DNA of 64,000 nt from an uncultured Candidatus Thioglobus sp. (GCA_905182815.1 CAJJCX010000004.1:310001-374000), one strand, 5' to 3'. Positions 21,186 to 32,482 are shown, numbered from the stretch's first letter. The notes: a model not told the origin generated them from the sequence alone. Program-made: numbers and translations.

Positions 21186-21647
21186 TTACTCTAGGCTATC
21201 AAGCATATACTGAACTGATAGTTTGATTTCGTTATCTGAGCAATCCATACAGGTTCCTCTTGCAGGCATACCGCCCTTTCCTGCAATAGCTGATAAAGTA
21301 AGTTTTTCAAGACCCAAATCAATTCTTGGAGCCCAATCTTCTAAAGAGGCATACTTAGGCGCACCCATCACTCCAGAGCTATGACAGCCTTGGCAGTTGG
21401 CACTATAAATTTCTTCTCCAGTGCGCTCAGCTTTTTCTGAGCTTTCAGATGAGGCAACAACAATGCTACTATCAATCCGAACTTCGCCTATAGGTTTTAT
21501 TCTTTCAAGTAAGGCGCTATCAATCATAACATCACTATTAGATGCCTCTTCACTTGATGAGTTGAGAGCTTTGTAGCCAATAAAAAGCATAGCAAGCACC
21601 CAAACGATAATCATTAGTTTTGTAGAACCTTTAGAACCCTGACTCAT
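21186..21647 (-). CDS. Cytochrome c5-type monohaem protein, membrane anchored
   Basis: This 153-residue protein has an N-terminal membrane anchor or signal helix (about residues 11-27), a Ser/Glu-rich linker and a c-type haem domain with CQGCH at residues 86-90. The sixth-ligand methionine is in GGMPARG, and the extra Cys pair in CMDCSDNEI is the hallmark of cytochrome c5. Such proteins carry electrons in the periplasm between respiratory complexes and terminal oxidases. It is monocistronic and divergent from yhdP. Confidence 0.88.
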   Translation of the reverse strand: MSQGSKGSTKLMIIVWVLAMLFIGYKALNSSSEEASNSDVMIDSALLERIKPIGEVRIDSSIVVASSESSEKAERTGEEIYSANCQGCHSSGVMGAPKYASLEDWAPRIDLGLEKLTLSAIAGKGGMPARGTCMDCSDNEIKLSVQYMLDSLE

Positions 21648-21682
21648 TGCGCCTTTCCTTAGATTATATTAAATTCCGGAAT

Positions 21683-21702
21683 ATTATACATTTGGTTATA
21701 AT
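21683..21702. promoter_or_regulatory. Divergent -10 elements between cytochrome c5 and yhdP
   Basis: Two perfect -10 hexamers face in opposite directions inside the 81-bp gap: TATAAT at 21697-21702 on the plus strand toward yhdP, and TATAAT on the minus strand at 21688-21683 toward the cytochrome gene. No strong -35 is recognisable for either, so these are candidates only. Confidence 0.4.
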
Positions 21703-21728
21703 AACTTGCAGTTTAATGCAATAAAAAT

Positions 21729-24247
21729 ATGCTTAAAAAAACTCTATTACGAAGCTTCAATGTTTTAAAGATTAGCACATGGTTAGCTGCATTTATTGCT
21801 TTTGCTTTATTGGTTGTTGTTGCTTTTTTTATATTGTTCCCTCAGACGATTAAAGGATCAATTGAAGATCGCCTCTCTCAAGTGAGTGGGTTGAGCGTTG
21901 GTATCGATAAAATTTCTCTAGAATTCCAAGATAATGAGCTTATATTGGCAGTTAGAAATGTTGAAATTTATGCTGAAGGGCTTGAGCCGATTGCCTCAAT
22001 AGATGTCCTGAGATGGGATGCTAATTTAATTGCTCTATATAGAGGGATTGAAATACCTGGCCATATTGATGTGAATGAATTATTAATTGACACTTCGTCA
22101 ATTGATGAGTATGTTTCGATTATAAATACAGATTCAGTTTTATCTAGCCTTGGGTTGTCTGGCCTTTTGGCTCTTAAATCGCTTTCTATCAATCGAACGA
22201 AGTTAATCGGAGATCAGTCAGTTGAACTAGCGCCTATAGAAATAACAAGAAATAAACAAAAGGTAAGTTTGTCAATGAGAGACCAGACTATTTTTACTAG
22301 CCCCAAAGTTCCTAAGCTTGGGAGTGCTAGTAAATATAAGTAGCACTATTGATGTTTCAAAAGCAAGAGAGGATAGAATTGCAGTCATTCCTTTTTCACT
22401 AAAAAATGAGGACTTTAGTCTCTCAGCTCAGCTTAAAATTTTTACTCAACAAGACAAAGTTTACCTTGAGTTTGAGAGTTATATTGATCAGATTGAAGTT
22501 TCAAAAATTAATCAGAATATACCTGATATTCTTGCTAATACTGAGGGTGCTCGATGGATAAATGATGTTTTAACTGAAGGTGTTTTGACTGATATAAAGC
22601 TGACAACTCGTTTTAATATGTCGGGCGATCTTGAGTCACCAAATACAAAATTTTCTGCAAATCTGTTGGGAGCGAAAATAAATGTTAGCTCTGATTGGCC
22701 TTCTATTGAAGAATTAGATGCAAAAGTTACTTTTTCAAATGATTATCTAAAGATAGTTGGAAATAAAGCAAGCATAGAAGGTATTGATTTAAGTTACCTG
22801 AGCATCACTACAAGGGATTTTAATCAACCTAATGCTGTATTGTCATTAAATGGAAGATTTAGCTCACAAAGTAAGAAGATTGCTAAATTTATAACTCAGT
22901 CCCAAGTCCCTGTAAAAATTAAAAGTTATTTTGATGAGTTTGAGCTTAATGGAAAGTTGTGGGGTAATGTTAATTTAATAGTACCACTTCAAAAAACTAG
23001 CGGTCAAAAAACTAAAATTGCTTTTGATATGTTCGCATCTGAAAATTCATTAACACTTCTTTCTGGAAAATTAAAAGTTGATGAATTTAGTTCACAACTT
23101 TCTTTTAGTGATGGGTTGATAAGAACAAAAGGCAAAGGCCTTATTGGCGGTGAACTTTTTCAAATATCTTTAAATCCTAAAGAATGGATTGATGACCAAG
23201 ATAATAACTTTAGAGTTAAGTTAAGTCACTTGGCTAGCATTACTGATTTTTATGTCACTAAGAATTAGCTAATCAATGGATAGCATAATTGAGTCAGATA
23301 ATTTGCAAGGTGATATTAGCCTAAAAATTGATGAAAACGGTAATTATTTTGTTAACTTGAAAGATTTAAATGTTGAGAATTTTGAGAATGTAGATGCTTG
23401 GAAGTTAACGCCTAATATGTTTCCTAGTTTTCATTTATCCTCAAAGAATGCTAAGTTCAATGGAAAAACTATCCCTAATCTTGAGGTTGATCTAGTTAAT
23501 AATGAAGATGTGATGGAAATTAAAAATCTGATTTTTGAAAATATTGGTCTTAGTAATGAGGATTTAATTTTTAATGGAAATTGGCTTAATGGTAAGACTG
23601 TGCTTAGGGCAAAAGCATCGAATGATAACTTGTCAAACTTTTTAACCAAATTTGGAGTTGATGAGCCAGTTATTGGAGGCAGTTTTAATGTCGATTTGAG
23701 ACTATATTGCGACTGTGAGCCGTGGCAAGTTTCTACGAAAAAAGTTAGTGGCTTCATGAAAGCGGATGTTGAAAAAGGAGTCTTTACGAATCAAGACCCA
23801 AGCCTCATAAAGCTTCTTTCTTTTATTAACTTAGAATCTATTGCAAATAGATTGAGGCTTTCAAGAAGTGAGCTGAGAGAGCAGGGCTATGTATATGATC
23901 AAATAAATGCCAAGTTATTATTTGAAGATGGTGTTGCTAAGGTGGATTATTTTCTAGTTGAAAGTGAAGAAAGTGATATTGAACTTACTGGCTCTGTTGA
24001 CCTAATTAAAAGAGACTATAATTTAGCAGCAAATGTGCAGCCTTCAATCGCTGATACTATTCCACTTGCTACTTATTTTGCTGGAGGTGGACTGGCTGGA
24101 TTGGGAGTTTGGGCTGCAGACAAAGTACTTTTTGGGGGTAAGGTGATTGGCGAACTATTAGACAATGTTGTTGAAATAACCTTTATGATTTCTGGCCCAT
24201 GGTCTGATCCAATTATTGAAAAACTAGATGGAGTTAAAGTTTTATGA
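21729..24247 (+). CDS. yhdP: YhdP-like AsmA-family outer-membrane lipid transport protein, with three frameshifts
   Basis: A large AsmA/YhdP-type protein: one N-terminal membrane helix (about residues 15-38) followed by a beta-rich periplasmic body and the AsmA C-terminal region ending in GLGVWAADKVLFGG...ISGPWSDP. YhdP, TamB and YdbH share transport of phospholipids to the outer membrane. As written it is in three frames: 21729-22343, 22318-23268 and 23276-24247. The first break (near 22312-22322) looks like one extra base. The second and third (near 23262 and 23279) each look like one missing G: restored, the text reads ...VTKELANQW, then DSIIESDNLQG. At about 840 residues it is shorter than E. 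coli YhdP. It is coupled to tldD by a 4-bp overlap. Confidence 0.8.
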
Positions 24248-25662
24248 TTAAGCAATTACTCGGTGAACACAAGATTAATGAGAATGAAGTATTTAATTTA
24301 CTTAGTTCGTTATCTGAGACAGGAGCGGAATATTCTGATTTATATTTTCAACACTCTGTTGCAGAGTCATGGGTTCTTGATGAAGGGATAGTAAAAGATG
24401 GTTCATACAATATTAGTCATGGAGTAGGTGCTCGATGCGTATCAGGTGATAAAACTGGCTTTTCTTATTCTGACGATCTTAATATTAAAGCTATTAAGGG
24501 GGCTGTAGATTTTGCAAAAGGTATATCTAATAGTAACTCCAGCAAAGATCCAGAGATTTTAAAGACTATTAATTATCCCACTAAGTATGCCGCTTTAAGT
24601 CCACTTGATAGTTTAACTTCAAAGGAAAAAGTTGATCTACTGAGGGAAATTAATTCGATTGCAAGAAAAGAGCCAAAGGTTGTCCAGGTTAGTGCTTCTC
24701 TATCTGGAGCCTATACAGAGGTATTAATTGCTTCAACAGACGGCGTATATCAAATAGATTGTAGGCCAATGGTCAGAGTAAGTGTAACGGTTATTGTGGA
24801 GCATAATGGAAGGATAGAGCAAGCCTCAAGCGGCGGCGGCGGTCGTTATGATTATGGCTATTTTGCAAGTAATTCGCTTGCTGAAACTTACACTAAAGAA
24901 GCCCTTCGCTTGGCCTTTGTTGCGCTTGAATCTAAAGATGCGCCAGCTGGCAAAATGCCTGTTATTTTAGGCTCTGGATGGCCGGGTGTCTTATTGCATG
25001 AAGCTATTGGACATGGCCTAGAAGGAGACTTTAATCGAAAGGGGAGCTCTGTTTTTAGTGGAAAAATTGGTGAAAAGATTGCGAGTGATAAATGCACTAT
25101 TGTAGATAATGGAACAATCGCTAATCGTCGTGGAAGCCTTACAATTGATGATGAAGGAACACCAACTCAAGAGACAACACTGATAGAGAATGGAATATTA
25201 AAGGGCTACATGATGGATAAGATGAATGGTCGCCTAATGAATAAGCCTAGCACTGGAAATGGGAGGCGAGAATCTTATGCTCATATTCCAATGCCAAGAA
25301 TGACTAATACTTATATGCTAAATGGAAAGGATCATTTTGAAGACATGGTTTCCTCGGTTGAGGATGGAATTTATGCCAAGAATTTCGATGGTGGTCAGGT
25401 TGACATTACTTCTGGAAAATTTGTTTTTTCAGCTAATGAAGCCTATTTAATAAAAAATGGAAAAATAACAACTCCTATAAAAGGAGCGACTCTTATTGGC
25501 GCTGGAGATGAGGTTCTCCATCAAATTTCAATGGTTGGCGATGATTTAAAACTCGATCCAGGGGTGGGCGTTTGCGGAAAAGATGGTCAAAGTGTTCCAG
25601 TTGGAGTGGGGCAGCCCAGTTTAAAAATCGACATGTTAACTGTTGGCGGAACTCAGCTATAG
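24244..25662 (+). CDS. tldD: TldD, metalloprotease subunit
   Basis: TldD pairs with TldE (PmbA) to process small peptides such as microcin precursors. The 472-residue protein carries the catalytic zinc motif HEAIGH at residues 252-257, in LLHEAIGHGLEGD, and the downstream region GMGKDGQ-like VGVCGKDGQSVPVGVGQPSL. Length is normal. It starts 4 bp before the yhdP stop, the conserved yhdP-tldD order in gammaproteobacteria. The partner gene pmbA is not in this window, as is common. Confidence 0.95.
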   Translation: MIKQLLGEHKINENEVFNLLSSLSETGAEYSDLYFQHSVAESWVLDEGIVKDGSYNISHGVGARCVSGDKTGFSYSDDLNIKAIKGAVDFAKGISNSNSSKDPEILKTINYPTKYAALSPLDSLTSKEKVDLLREINSIARKEPKVVQVSASLSGAYTEVLIASTDGVYQIDCRPMVRVSVTVIVEHNGRIEQASSGGGGRYDYGYFASNSLAETYTKEALRLAFVALESKDAPAGKMPVILGSGWPGVLLHEAIGHGLEGDFNRKGSSVFSGKIGEKIASDKCTIVDNGTIANRRGSLTIDDEGTPTQETTLIENGILKGYMMDKMNGRLMNKPSTGNGRRESYAHIPMPRMTNTYMLNGKDHFEDMVSSVEDGIYAKNFDGGQVDITSGKFVFSANEAYLIKNGKITTPIKGATLIGAGDEVLHQISMVGDDLKLDPGVGVCGKDGQSVPVGVGQPSLKIDMLTVGGTQL

Positions 25663-25723
25663 TTTGCTGTCTTTTTTGCAATTATTTGAAGGCTAATAAC
25701 TAGCTGTTTTCCAATAATCTTGT

Positions 25724-25729
25724 TATAAT
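25724..25729 (+). promoter_or_regulatory. Candidate -10 element for the nuo operon
   Basis: A perfect TATAAT lies 27 bp upstream of the nuoA ATG in the 94-bp tldD-nuoA gap. The -35 position (near 25701) carries only a weak match. It is the single visible promoter for the 14-gene block. Confidence 0.45.
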
Positions 25730-25756
25730 ATCTCGTTGTTTAATTTAGGATAAACA

Positions 25757-26113
25757 ATGCTCGAAAATTATTTGCCAATTATCGTATTTATATTCCTTGG
25801 AATAGCCTTTGGAGTTGGGCTTACGCTTGTTGGCTATCTTCTCGGTCCAAGCAATCCTGGTGAGGAAAAAAACTCACAGTTTGAGTGTGGATTCCCTGCA
25901 TTTGATGACTCGCGGATGCACTTTAATATCCGCTACTATCTTGTTGCTATTTTGTTTGTTCTTTTTGATTTAGAAGTTGCATTTTTCATCCCTTGGGCAG
26001 TAGTCCAGGCAAAACTTGGATGGTTTGGATTTGTGGCTATGTCTATTTTCTTACTACTACTGGTAGTTGGTTTTATTTTTGAATGGAAGAAAGGCGCATT
26101 AGAGTGGGAATAA
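25757..26113 (+). CDS. nuoA: NuoA, complex I subunit A
   Basis: First gene of a full nuoA-N operon encoding proton-pumping NADH:quinone oxidoreductase. The 118-residue protein has three membrane helices and the conserved loop NPGEEKNSQFECGF between helices 1 and 2, which carries the Cys and acidic residues near the quinone site. The middle helix contains FVLFDLEVAFFIPW, the NuoA signature. A TAGGATAA ribosome site precedes the ATG. The next gene, nuoB, begins 12 bp downstream. Confidence 0.96.
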   Translation: MLENYLPIIVFIFLGIAFGVGLTLVGYLLGPSNPGEEKNSQFECGFPAFDDSRMHFNIRYYLVAILFVLFDLEVAFFIPWAVVQAKLGWFGFVAMSIFLLLLVVGFIFEWKKGALEWE

Positions 26114-26125
26114 TGAGGATTAAAT

Positions 26126-26605
26126 ATGGCTATTGAAGGTTTAATGAAGGAAGGCTTTGTTACTACATCACTTGATAAGGTTATTAACTGGGCAAGGACT
26201 GGATCGCTATGGCCAATGACTTTTGGTCTTGCATGTTGTGCAGTTGAAATGATGGAAGCGGGTTCAGCTCGTTATGATCTTGATCGTTTTGGGATTGTTT
26301 TTCGTCCAACTCCACGCCAGTCTGACCTGATGATTGTTGCTGGAACCCTAACCAATAAGATGGCGCCAGCATTGCGTAAAGTTTATGATCAAATGCCGGA
26401 TCCAAAATATGTTCTTTCAATGGGCTCTTGTGCAAATGGTGGTGGCTATTACCATTATTCTTATGCTGTTGTTAGAGGCTGTGATCGCATTGTGCCGGTT
26501 GACGTTTACGTTCCTGGATGCCCACCAACAGCGGAAGCTCTTCTCTATGGAATTCTTCAGCTTCAAGATAAAATTCGAAGAACTAACACGATTGCTCGCA
26601 CTTAA
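26126..26605 (+). CDS. nuoB: NuoB, complex I subunit B
   Basis: NuoB holds iron-sulfur cluster N2, the last electron carrier before quinone. The four ligand cysteines are visible: the adjacent pair in [10 protein letters not shown], one in [10 protein letters not shown] and one in [10 protein letters not shown]. The 159-residue protein is cytoplasmic and lies in the connecting module with NuoCD and NuoI. It is followed after 3 bp by nuoC. Confidence 0.96.
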   Translation: MAIEGLMKEGFVTTSLDKVINWARTGSLWPMTFGLACCAVEMMEAGSARYDLDRFGIVFRPTPRQSDLMIVAGTLTNKMAPALRKVYDQMPDPKYVLSMGSCANGGGYYHYSYAVVRGCDRIVPVDVYVPGCPPTAEALLYGILQLQDKIRRTNTIART

Positions 26606-26608
26606 GTT

Positions 26609-27223
26609 ATGAATGAATTTAAGAAAAATTTAGCTAAAGCTTTTGGCAAGAAAAATCTAAGCGAGTCTTTTGACGAGTTAACGCTTGTTATTAATAGTGA
26701 TGATGTAATTGAGGTTTGCACGCAATTACGCGATGATTTTAATTTTGATATTTTGATTGACCTTTGCGGAATTGACTACTTGACCTATGGTGAGTCAGAT
26801 TGGAATGGAAATGCCAGCTCTTCAGGTTTTGGAAGAGCGCGCCAAGCACAAAAATCATCAAATAAAAAGGACCAACGTTTTGGAGTTGTTTACCATCTCC
26901 TTTCAGTCTCAGACAATCAGAGGTTAAGAGTCAAAGCAGTTCTCTCTTCAGAAAACTTAATGATTAAATCTGTAACGAAAATTTGGAATTGTGCGGACTG
27001 GTATGAAAGGGAAGCATTTGATTTGTTTGGAATCTTGTTTGAAAACCATAATGATCTGAGAAGAATACTGACAGACTATGGCTTTGTTGGCCACCCTCTA
27101 AGAAAAGATTTTCCAATGATCGGTGAAGTTGAGATGAGATATGACGAAGAGCTAGGCAGGGTAGTTTATGAGCCTGTAAGTATTGAGCCAAATATAAATG
27201 TCCCTCGAGTCATAAGGAAATAA
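26609..27223 (+). CDS. nuoC: NuoC, complex I subunit C (30 kDa)
   Basis: NuoC is a peripheral-arm subunit; it is a separate gene here, not fused to NuoD as in E. coli. The 204-residue protein has the signature [12 protein letters not shown] and [13 protein letters not shown], then the GHPLRKDFP motif that leads into the C-terminus. A Ser/Gly/Lys-rich loop around residues 65-88 separates the N-terminal strand from [10 protein letters not shown], as in other gamma- and betaproteobacterial forms. Only 2 bp separate it from nuoD. Confidence 0.95.
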   Translation: MNEFKKNLAKAFGKKNLSESFDELTLVINSDDVIEVCTQLRDDFNFDILIDLCGIDYLTYGESDWNGNASSSGFGRARQAQKSSNKKDQRFGVVYHLLSVSDNQRLRVKAVLSSENLMIKSVTKIWNCADWYEREAFDLFGILFENHNDLRRILTDYGFVGHPLRKDFPMIGEVEMRYDEELGRVVYEPVSIEPNINVPRVIRK

Positions 27224-27225
27224 CT

Positions 27226-28479
27226 ATGTCTGAGATGAAAAACTACACGCTTAATTTTGGACCGCAGCACCCTGCTGCTCATGGAGTTCTTAGATTGATT
27301 CTTGAGCTCGATGGTGAGGTTGTAGAGCGTGCTGATCCTCATATTGGACTTCTTCATAGAGGCACCGAGAAACTAGCAGAGTCTAAACCGTATAACCAGT
27401 CTATTGGATATATGGATCGCCTTGATTACGTCTCTATGATGTGCAATGAGCATGCCTATGTGATGGGTATAGAAAAGATGCTGGGTCTTAAAATTCCAGA
27501 GCGAGCTGAGTATATAAGGGTCATGTTTGATGAAATTACCCGAATCATGAACCACCTAATGTGGATTGGAACTCACGCACTAGATGTCGGCGCTATGAGT
27601 GTTTTCTTGTATGCTTTTCGAGAGCGAGAGGCTCTAATTGATTGTTATGAGGCAGTAAGTGGCTCAAGAATGCACGCAACTTACTATAGACCAGGTGGAG
27701 TCTATAGAGACTTGCCAGACAAGATGCCTCAATATCTAAAGTCTAAGTTAAGAAGTGATAAAAAGCTTGAAGAGATTAATAGAAATCGCCAAGGCTCGTT
27801 ACTAGACTTTATTGAAGATTTTGCGATTAATTTTCCAAAAAGTATTAAGCAATACTCTGATTTATTGACTGATAACAGGATTTGGAAGCAGAGGCTTGTA
27901 AACATTGCTATTGTATCTGCTGAGCGTGCAAAACAACTTGGATTTACTGGAGCAATGCTAAGAGGCTCTGGAGTTGAGTGGGATATTAGAAAAAATGAGC
28001 CCTATTCAGTTTATGAAAAATTAGAATTTGATGTTCCAGTTGGCGTAACTGGTGATTGCTATGATCGATACCTTGTCCGAATGGAAGAGATGCGCCAATC
28101 AACTAGAATTATAAATCAATGCGTTTCATGGCTTAAAGCTAACCCTGGACCAGTAATGTCAGATGATCATAAAGTTACTCCTCCAAACCGTGAAGCTATG
28201 AAGGATGATATGGAGTCATTGATCCATCACTTTAAATTATTTACTGAAGGGTTTTGTATTCCCGAAGGTGAGAGTTACACTGCGGTTGAAGCGCCCAAAG
28301 GTGAGTTTGGAGTTTATCTAGTTTCAGATGGAGCCAATAAGCCGTACAGAGTAAAAATTAGAGCACCTGGATTTCCTCATCTTGCATCAATGGACGAGAT
28401 GTCAAAGGGCCATATGCTTTCAGATGTAGTGACCATTATTGGTTCTCAAGATATTGTTTTTGGAGAGGTTGATAGATGA
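27226..28479 (+). CDS. nuoD: NuoD, complex I subunit D (49 kDa)
   Basis: NuoD forms the quinone-binding pocket with NuoB. The 417-residue protein begins with the conserved [15 protein letters not shown], has [12 protein letters not shown], and ends with DIVFGEVDR, the usual NuoD terminus. It lacks the [NiFe]-hydrogenase Cys ligands that its relatives carry, as expected for complex I. Its stop overlaps nuoE by 4 bp (ATGA). Confidence 0.97.
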   Translation: MSEMKNYTLNFGPQHPAAHGVLRLILELDGEVVERADPHIGLLHRGTEKLAESKPYNQSIGYMDRLDYVSMMCNEHAYVMGIEKMLGLKIPERAEYIRVMFDEITRIMNHLMWIGTHALDVGAMSVFLYAFREREALIDCYEAVSGSRMHATYYRPGGVYRDLPDKMPQYLKSKLRSDKKLEEINRNRQGSLLDFIEDFAINFPKSIKQYSDLLTDNRIWKQRLVNIAIVSAERAKQLGFTGAMLRGSGVEWDIRKNEPYSVYEKLEFDVPVGVTGDCYDRYLVRMEEMRQSTRIINQCVSWLKANPGPVMSDDHKVTPPNREAMKDDMESLIHHFKLFTEGFCIPEGESYTAVEAPKGEFGVYLVSDGANKPYRVKIRAPGFPHLASMDEMSKGHMLSDVVTIIGSQDIVFGEVDR

Positions 28480-28949
28480 TTTCTGATCAAGCAAAAAAAG
28501 AAATTGATTTTTGGGTAACAAAATATCCAGAGGGAAGGCAAAGTTCAGCCGTAATGCAGGCACTAACAATTGTTCAGAATGAAAATAATGGGAGCTTGAC
28601 GGGCGAATTAATGCAAGAGGTTGCTGATCACCTTCAAATGCCATCCATTAGCGTCCAAGAGGTTGCAACTTTTTATGAGAACTATAACCATAAACCAGTT
28701 GGCAAGCACATTATTCGATTCTGTCACAATATTTCTTGCATGCTTAATGGCTCAGATGAGCTAATCTCATATCTTGAACAAAAGTTAGAAGTAAAGACTG
28801 GTGAGGTAAGTAAGGATGGACTGGTAAGTGTTAAGAAAGTTGAGTGTTTGGGTGCCTGTGTTGGAGGTCCAATGTGTCAGATTGGTGATCAATACCATGA
28901 ACATTTAACGCCGAGTAAATTAGATAATATTTTGGATAATTTAAAATGA
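28476..28949 (+). CDS. nuoE: NuoE, complex I subunit E (24 kDa)
   Basis: NuoE binds the 2Fe-2S cluster N1a in the NADH-dehydrogenase module. The 157-residue protein shows the thioredoxin-like fold with cysteines in [10 protein letters not shown] and [10 protein letters not shown], the four cluster ligands. It is coupled to nuoD and to nuoF by 4-bp ATGA overlaps on both sides. Identity is secure. Confidence 0.95.
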   Translation: MISDQAKKEIDFWVTKYPEGRQSSAVMQALTIVQNENNGSLTGELMQEVADHLQMPSISVQEVATFYENYNHKPVGKHIIRFCHNISCMLNGSDELISYLEQKLEVKTGEVSKDGLVSVKKVECLGACVGGPMCQIGDQYHEHLTPSKLDNILDNLK

Positions 28950-30246
28950 ATGAAGTCTGCTTTAAAAACTTAGATAAAAAAAACCCAGCAAGTTTTGCAA
29001 CCTATGAATCAACAGGTGGTTATAAAGTTTGGAGAAAAATTCTTAATGGAGAGTTAACTCCTGAGGATATTCTTGCTGAATTAAAAACATCAGGATTAAG
29101 AGGACGAGGTGGAGCGGGTTTTCCAACTGGCTTGAAGTGGAGTTTTATGCCTCGCAATCAAGAAGGACAAAAATATGTAGTTTGTAATTCTGATGAAGGT
29201 GAGCCGGGCACTTGTCATGATCGAGATATTCTTAGATACAATCCTCATTCTGTAATTGAGGGGATGGCTATTGCAGGCTTCGTAATGAATGCAACTGTTG
29301 GCTATAATTATATTCGTGGTGAGTTCATGGAGCCCTATTACCGTTTTGAAGAAGCTTTAAAAGATGCTTATGATGCAGGGTTACTTGGTAAGAGTATTCA
29401 GGGGAGTGCGGTTAGTTTTGATTTATATACTCATTTAGGTGCTGGAGCTTATATATGCGGAGAAGAAACTGCATTATTAGAGTCTCTTGAAGGCAAAAAA
29501 GGTCAGCCAAGATTTAAGCCTCCTTTTCCAGCAAATGTTGGGTTATATGGTAAGCCAACAACCATTAATAATACTGAGACATTTGCTAATGTTCCAGAAA
29601 TTTTAACTCGAGGTGGCAGTGGTTTGCTGATTTAGGAGTTGAAAATTCGGGTGGCACAAAATGTTTCTCAGTTACAGGTAATGTAAAGAATCCTGCTAAT
29701 TTTGAAGTTCCAATGGGTACGCCTTTTAGTAAGCTGTTAGAGTTAGCTGGTGGCCTTAAAGAAGGAAGAACTCTCAAAGCAGTTATTCCAGGTGGCTCGT
29801 CGACTCCACTTTTGTCAGCAGATACTGCAATGAATATGACAATGGATTATGACAGTATTGCAAATGCCGGCTCAATGCTTGGTGCAGGCTCAGTAATCAT
29901 AATGGATGACACTACATGCATGGTTAAAACCCTAACACGATTAGCTCACTTTTATTATGATGAGTCTTGTGGACAGTGCACTCCTTGTCGAGAAGGTACG
30001 GGTTGGCTCTATAGAGTATTGCAACGCATTTTAGATGGTAATGGAAAAAATGAAGATTTAGACTTGCTTGTTTCAGTTGGAGAGAAAATAAGTGGCAACA
30101 CTATTTGCGCCCTTGGTGACGCAGCGGCAACCCCAGTTGAGAGCTTTATAAGACATTTTAGACATGAGTTTGAATACTATATTAAGCATGGTAGAAGTAT
30201 TGTAGAAAGTGAGCATCATTTAATTGAGGAAGAGGCAATTGTCTGA
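28946..30246 (+). CDS. nuoF: NuoF, NADH-binding complex I subunit, with one frameshift
   Basis: NuoF binds NADH, FMN and cluster N3. FMN/NADH-site motifs [13 protein letters not shown] and [10 protein letters not shown] occur in the first part, and the 4Fe-4S ligands in [14 protein letters not shown] in the second. The frames differ: the first part stops at 29635, and the second is open from before 29713. Around 29615-29617 one missing G would give [16 protein letters not shown], the standard NuoF text, so the gene is really one of about 433 residues, a normal length. Because the rest of the complex I operon is intact, I read this as sequence error. It overlaps nuoG by 8 bp. Confidence 0.92.
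30226..30235 (+). promoter_or_regulatory. Ribosome site deciding the nuoG TTG start
   Basis: A purine stretch GAGGAAGAGG lies inside the nuoF 3' end just before TTG 30239. It supports that codon as the nuoG start rather than the TTG at 30224, which lies at its edge and would leave no ribosome site. Confidence 0.5.
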
Positions 30247-32482
30247 AATTGAATTTGAAATTGATGGCAAATTAGTTTTCGCTAATCAAGGCGACTCTAT
30301 TATTTCTATTGCGGATAGAGAAGGTATTGATGTGCCTCGTTTTTGCTACCATAAAAAGCTATCAGTTGCAGCAAACTGCAGGATGTGTTTAGTTGATGTT
30401 GAGGGTGTTCCAAAAGCTCAGCCAGCTTGCTCTACTCCTGTTGCAAATGGTATGAAAATTCATACTAGAAATGATAAAGCTAAGAGTGCACAAAAAGCGG
30501 TGATGGAATTCTTACTAATTAATCATCCTCTTGATTGTCCAATATGTGACCAAGGTGGTGAGTGCGAACTTCAAGATGTGGCAATGGAGTATGGGACAGA
30601 TGTTTCAAAATTTAACTTAGGAAAACGAATAGTTGCAGACAAAGGTATTGGTGCATTAATTCAAACTGACATGACTCGATGTATTCACTGTACTCGTTGC
30701 GTTCGTTTTGGCGCAGAAGTTGCAGGTATAGTTGAAATGGGTGGAACTGGAAGGGGTGAAGGCGTAAAAATCGAGCCATTTTTAACTGAAGGTATTCAGT
30801 CAGAGCTTTCTGGAAATATGATTGACGTTTGCCCAGTTGGCGCTCTAACTTCAAAGCCATTTAGGTATGAAGCCAGAACCTGGCAAATGAATGCCGTGGA
30901 AACGATTGCAAGGCATGACTTGATAGGGTCAAATATTTATACCCAAACCTATAGAGGTAAGGTTAAAAGAGTTGTTGCAAGAGATAATGAATTAGTAAAT
31001 GAAACTTGGATTTCTGATCGTGATCGCTTTTCATACGAAGGACTAAATCATGAAAGCCGAGCATTACACCCTAAAATTAAAAAGAATAACAAATGGCAGG
31101 AAGCCAGTTGGGAAGTTGCTCTTGATTTTGCGATTAGTGGCCTGAAAAAAAATGCGCAAAATCCAAATCAATTGGGCGTATTAGCTTCAAAAAACTCAAC
31201 ACTAGAAGAATATTATTTGATGCAAAAATTAGCTCGTAGTTTTGGCTCAGAAAATATTGATTATCGTTTAGATAAAGCAGACCTAAGCATTGGAAGTTCC
31301 ATGCTTTCAAATATTTCTTTATCTGAAATGGAGTCAATAGATCATGCTTTAATTGTTAATTCATACCTTCGATTAGAGCAACCAATGATCAATCATCGTA
31401 TTAGAAAGGCAACTTTAAATGGCGCCTCGGTTAATACGATTAATAATAAAAAGTTTGACTTTAACTATCGGACTAATTTGGAAGTTTTATCTTCTCCGCA
31501 AAAAACTGTATTAATGCTTCAGTCTGTCCTCAAGTCTCTTCATGACAAAACTAAGACTCCAGCTCCAAAGCACTTATCTAAGATCACAGTTGACGATAGT
31601 CAAAATAAAATTGCAGATGACTTAATTACTGCAGAAAGGCCAGTGATTGTTATAGGCGAGCACGTAAATAGCAATATATCTTCTTCAGATATTATGAATA
31701 TTATTTCTGAAATTGCAACGCTTGCGAATGCAAAAATTGCCAACTTAAGCCATAGTGGAAACTCATTATCTGCTGAAAAAGTTGGATTTAAGCCTTCTAA
31801 TAAAGGAAAAAATGCAACCTCAATGCTTTCTGAAAATACTAAAGCATTTTTACTGATGGACGTTGATTTGAACTATGACTTTATTAACCCAAAATTAGCT
31901 GCTGATACTTTTAATAAAGATGATGTCTTTGTTGTTTCACTTAATAGTTTTGAAGATGAGGCGTCTCAAATAAACTCTGATGTAATATTGCCGCTAGCTA
32001 GCTTTTATGAAAGTTCAGGTACGCATATAAATTTTGATGGCATTGCTCAATCATTTAGCGCCTCAGTTAAAGGTCCAGGAGACTCTAAACCAGGCTGGAA
32101 AATTATTAAAGTTCTTGCAGATTTATTTGAGTTCAAAGGTTTTGAATATACCGATTCAACTCAAGTAGCTGATGACGCGCTTGCTATTACTTCAATTGGA
32201 AATAATGATATTGTTGATAAGAATACTAAAGCAATTGATGATTCTAAGATTGCAATTCATTGGCAGTATTCGCCTTATGCAGTCGATGGAGTAACTCGCA
32301 AAGCTAAATCTCTCCAAGAAACACCAATTGGAAAAATGAATGCTGCATTTATTTCTTTAGTAACGGCCAAAGAGTTGAAGCTTTCAGGTGGTGATTTGTT
32401 TCATGGAGTTCCAGTTTCTATTAATGAAACTGTTGCTGATGGATGTGTCTTTGTTCATACTTATCAATCGAGAAAGGGATAG
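30239..32482 (+). CDS. nuoG: NuoG, complex I subunit G (75 kDa)
   Basis: NuoG carries several iron-sulfur clusters of the electron-input arm. Ligand motifs in order: CRMCLVDVEG (2Fe-2S, N1b), CPICDQGGECELQD and CIHCTRCVRF (4Fe-4S N4/N5 regions), then DVCPVGALTSKPF and a molybdopterin-oxidoreductase-like C-terminal domain without the cofactor. I chose the TTG at 30239, giving [11 protein letters not shown] and an 8-bp overlap with nuoF, because a strong purine-rich ribosome site lies directly before it and no ATG is available. The C-terminal half is less conserved. nuoH follows after a TAGGAGGT site. Confidence 0.92.
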   Translation: MSEIEFEIDGKLVFANQGDSIISIADREGIDVPRFCYHKKLSVAANCRMCLVDVEGVPKAQPACSTPVANGMKIHTRNDKAKSAQKAVMEFLLINHPLDCPICDQGGECELQDVAMEYGTDVSKFNLGKRIVADKGIGALIQTDMTRCIHCTRCVRFGAEVAGIVEMGGTGRGEGVKIEPFLTEGIQSELSGNMIDVCPVGALTSKPFRYEARTWQMNAVETIARHDLIGSNIYTQTYRGKVKRVVARDNELVNETWISDRDRFSYEGLNHESRALHPKIKKNNKWQEASWEVALDFAISGLKKNAQNPNQLGVLASKNSTLEEYYLMQKLARSFGSENIDYRLDKADLSIGSSMLSNISLSEMESIDHALIVNSYLRLEQPMINHRIRKATLNGASVNTINNKKFDFNYRTNLEVLSSPQKTVLMLQSVLKSLHDKTKTPAPKHLSKITVDDSQNKIADDLITAERPVIVIGEHVNSNISSSDIMNIISEIATLANAKIANLSHSGNSLSAEKVGFKPSNKGKNATSMLSENTKAFLLMDVDLNYDFINPKLAADTFNKDDVFVVSLNSFEDEASQINSDVILPLASFYESSGTHINFDGIAQSFSASVKGPGDSKPGWKIIKVLADLFEFKGFEYTDSTQVADDALAITSIGNNDIVDKNTKAIDDSKIAIHWQYSPYAVDGVTRKAKSLQETPIGKMNAAFISLVTAKELKLSGGDLFHGVPVSINETVADGCVFVHTYQSRKG

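Noticed and set aside
26184-26435. Reverse open frame inside nuoB
   Set aside because: Shadow of nuoB; Gln/Ser-rich antisense text without a ribosome site.
29713-30246. Second half of nuoF as an independent gene starting MGTPFSK
   Set aside because: The preceding 80 bp continue typical NuoF text in the same frame, and one missing base at about 29616 joins both halves, so it is one frameshifted gene.
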